Below, piece by piece: positions 22,223 through 23,150 of a DNA stretch of 23,150 bases. A model generated the notes under the pieces. That model made no database searches. It worked only from the letters and a program-made list of their open reading frames with translations, and was not told where the DNA came from. Positions within the stretch are counted from its first letter, which is position 1. Every line of letters starts with the position of its first letter. A program made the position numbers and the translations under genes. Origin of the DNA: a virus; the IMG/VR virus record IMGVR_UViG_3300048922_000447, positions 1 to 23,150 of that record. One strand, written 5' to 3'.

Positions 22223-22250
22223 TTGACATAGTGCTTGAAATCTTCATAAT
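22223..22250 (+). promoter_or_regulatory. Sigma70-type promoter for Panacea operon
   Basis: A perfect -35 TTGACA (22223-22228) is followed after 16 bases by CATAAT (22245-22250), a 5-of-6 match to the -10 box. It lies about 50 bases before the ATG at 22304, with no other gene between. Confidence 0.75.
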
Positions 22251-22303
22251 TCCGCACCATTTTGATGGCAGCAGACTGTCAATCAGCCAAAGGAGGAGTG
22301 GTC

Positions 22304-22804
22304 ATGCTTAACAGCGAAGCCGTTGCCAACTACTTCATCCAGAAGTCGTTTGATACTGGCATTGGGCTTACGCCCATGAAGCTTCTGAAGCTCGTGTACA
22401 TTGCGCACGGCTGGCATCGTGGGTATTTCTCGGAGAATCTCATCAACGATGCGGTCCAGGCGTGGCGCTACGGCCCTGTGATTCCCGATCTGTACCGTAA
22501 AGTCAAAAGCTACGGTAAACGTGCCATAGATGCTCCGATTACTGGCTACGGTGTGGTGGGCGATGCTATGAATACGCCGCCGAACGAAAACACCATGGCG
22601 CTGCTGAACAGGGTGTGGGACGCCTATAGTCGTTTTGATGGCGTTCAGCTTTCGGCAATGACGCATCAATCCGGTACCCCATGGGATAAGACCTGGCGAG
22701 CCTCTGGCGGGGACAACTATTGCGGTGCAATCATCCCTAACGATTGGATTGAAGAGCACTACAAGCACAAAATCGCGGTAGCCTCCCAGAATGCAGCAGG
22801 ATGA
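22304..22804 (+). CDS. Panacea-domain protein (SocA/GepA-like), probable antitoxin
   Basis: A 166-residue protein. ATG 22304 is chosen for the perfect AGGAGGAG (22291-22298) 5 bases upstream rather than the frame's first start at 22262. The Panacea (DUF4065) signature is clear: LTPMKLLKLVYIAHGWHRG (22-40), then an acidic loop, then VQAWRYGPVIPDLYRKVKSY (51-70). Panacea domains serve as antitoxins for many unrelated toxins and also occur as phage-linked accessory proteins (established for the family). Here it shares a promoter with, and overlaps by 14 bases, a small membrane protein gene, the usual arrangement of a two-gene toxin-antitoxin operon with antitoxin first. Confidence 0.85.
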   Translation: MLNSEAVANYFIQKSFDTGIGLTPMKLLKLVYIAHGWHRGYFSENLINDAVQAWRYGPVIPDLYRKVKSYGKRAIDAPITGYGVVGDAMNTPPNENTMALLNRVWDAYSRFDGVQLSAMTHQSGTPWDKTWRASGGDNYCGAIIPNDWIEEHYKHKIAVASQNAAG

Positions 22805-23150
22805 TCCATTTGCCGCCATCGGATCGGCGGCTCTACCTGACTCCTCTCCTGAAGATCTCAAGCAAGCTGAGCAGGAAAAGAAGGTTCTAGAAGACCCGAA
22901 GGAAAAGGTTCAAAAAGAGGTCCACTCGCTTGCAATCTTTGCGCTTCGATTCGGTGCCGTCCTTTTTGCCCTGTTGATTTTGGTCAGATTTTGGCATTTA
23001 GCTGGGCCTGGCTCTATTTTGGGAGTCAGCGTGCGCTGGCTGACAGACACTGATCTTCAATCGATGGACAAGATGCTCTTCAGTAGCGCCTTTGGTGGGC
23101 TAGTGCTGGGCTACCTAAAGGAAATCATGTCTCCCATCAAAAAAGACTGA
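22791..23150 (+). CDS. Small two-helix membrane protein, candidate toxin of Panacea pair
   Basis: A 119-residue protein with a charged, soluble N-terminus (acidic 1-25, coiled KQAEQEKKVLEDPKEKVQKE at 24-43). A strong transmembrane segment follows at about 46-68 (SLAIFALRFGAVLFALLILV). A second, weaker hydrophobic segment is at 96-108 (LFSSAFGGLVLGY) before a basic end. ATG 22791 lies inside the Panacea gene, 14 bases before its stop, and has no strong ribosome site, so it is probably translated by coupling. Some Panacea partners are membrane-acting toxins, so it may depolarise the membrane when unpaired; that function is inferred from context. It ends at the last base of the window. Confidence 0.75.
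   Translation: MQQDDPFAAIGSAALPDSSPEDLKQAEQEKKVLEDPKEKVQKEVHSLAIFALRFGAVLFALLILVRFWHLAGPGSILGVSVRWLTDTDLQSMDKMLFSSAFGGLVLGYLKEIMSPIKKD

Larger units (their letters stand above)
21865..22303. other. 439-base regulatory intergenic region
   Basis: No gene is supported here. In order it holds two hairpins, a GGGGGAAC word (21972-21979) matching the iterons at 8427-8655, a duplicated ~27-base repeat, a LexA-like box and a strong sigma70-type promoter ahead of the Panacea gene. Individual sites are listed separately. Confidence 0.7.

Noticed and set aside
1-23150. tRNA or rRNA genes and an attachment-site duplication
   Set aside because: No cloverleaf, CCA end or rRNA segment was recognised, and no matching repeat between the two window ends was found; att sites are probably outside the window.

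Overview
The window looks like an integrated, P4-like (satellite-type) mobile element from a GC-rich gammaproteobacterium. A Pseudomonas of the putida/fluorescens kind is my best guess, from composition, codon use and gene style; this rests on recall, not on a search. It begins exactly at the start codon of a P4-type tyrosine integrase and ends exactly at the stop codon of a small membrane protein, so both attachment sites lie outside or cannot be recognised.

Layout. (1) 1-2947: integrase, a probable DNA-binding protein, an AlpA-type regulator and a winged-helix protein. (2) 2999-3267: a highly structured leader. One segment can pair with an upstream or a downstream copy of the same two-part sequence, as seqA/seqB/seqC do in the P4 CI / C4 antisense RNA, and the downstream copy contains the Shine-Dalgarno of the next gene. 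(3) 3268-8374: a tightly overlapping early operon of small unknown proteins, a predicted HExxH metallopeptidase, a Toprim primase-like protein and a DUF927-type helicase, which together resemble a split P4 alpha. (4) 8427-8665: GGGGAAC repeats in both orientations just after the helicase gene, a candidate replication origin. (5) 8711-11016: small accessory genes, including a Cys-rich protein and an HTH protein. (6) 11019-15270: two lambda-like tail genes (tail assembly protein I, then a 1122-residue tape measure protein) plus a small gene, closed by a terminator. No capsid, portal, terminase, tail tube or lysis gene is present.

(7) 15319-20178: accessory cargo that looks defence-related. It holds a lipoprotein (-), an AT-richer operon of an AAA ATPase plus a PIN-domain nuclease (-), an alpha-helical protein with a HEPN-like RNxxxH motif (+) and an HNH endonuclease (+). 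(8) 20211-21007: the most unusual part, a roughly 800-base non-coding tandem array of six units with a period of about 120-140 bases. Each unit carries two direct copies of a unit-specific word one helical turn apart. In five of the six an inverted copy lies about 65-95 bases downstream. The word changes between units while its copies within a unit change together. (9) 21256-21864: two small hypothetical genes. (10) 21865-23150: a repeat- and promoter-rich intergenic region with a near-consensus LexA-like box, followed by a Panacea-domain (antitoxin-type) gene overlapping a two-helix membrane protein, a likely toxin-antitoxin pair.

Working model. The integrase and AlpA-type regulator control excision and integration. 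The leader RNA restrains the early replication operon. The primase and helicase replicate the element from the GGGGAAC iterons. The tail genes may act on a helper phage's tail or be remnants. The right half carries defence, stability and unknown RNA/DNA-structure cargo. Family names come from motif reading and memory of families; no homology search was run.
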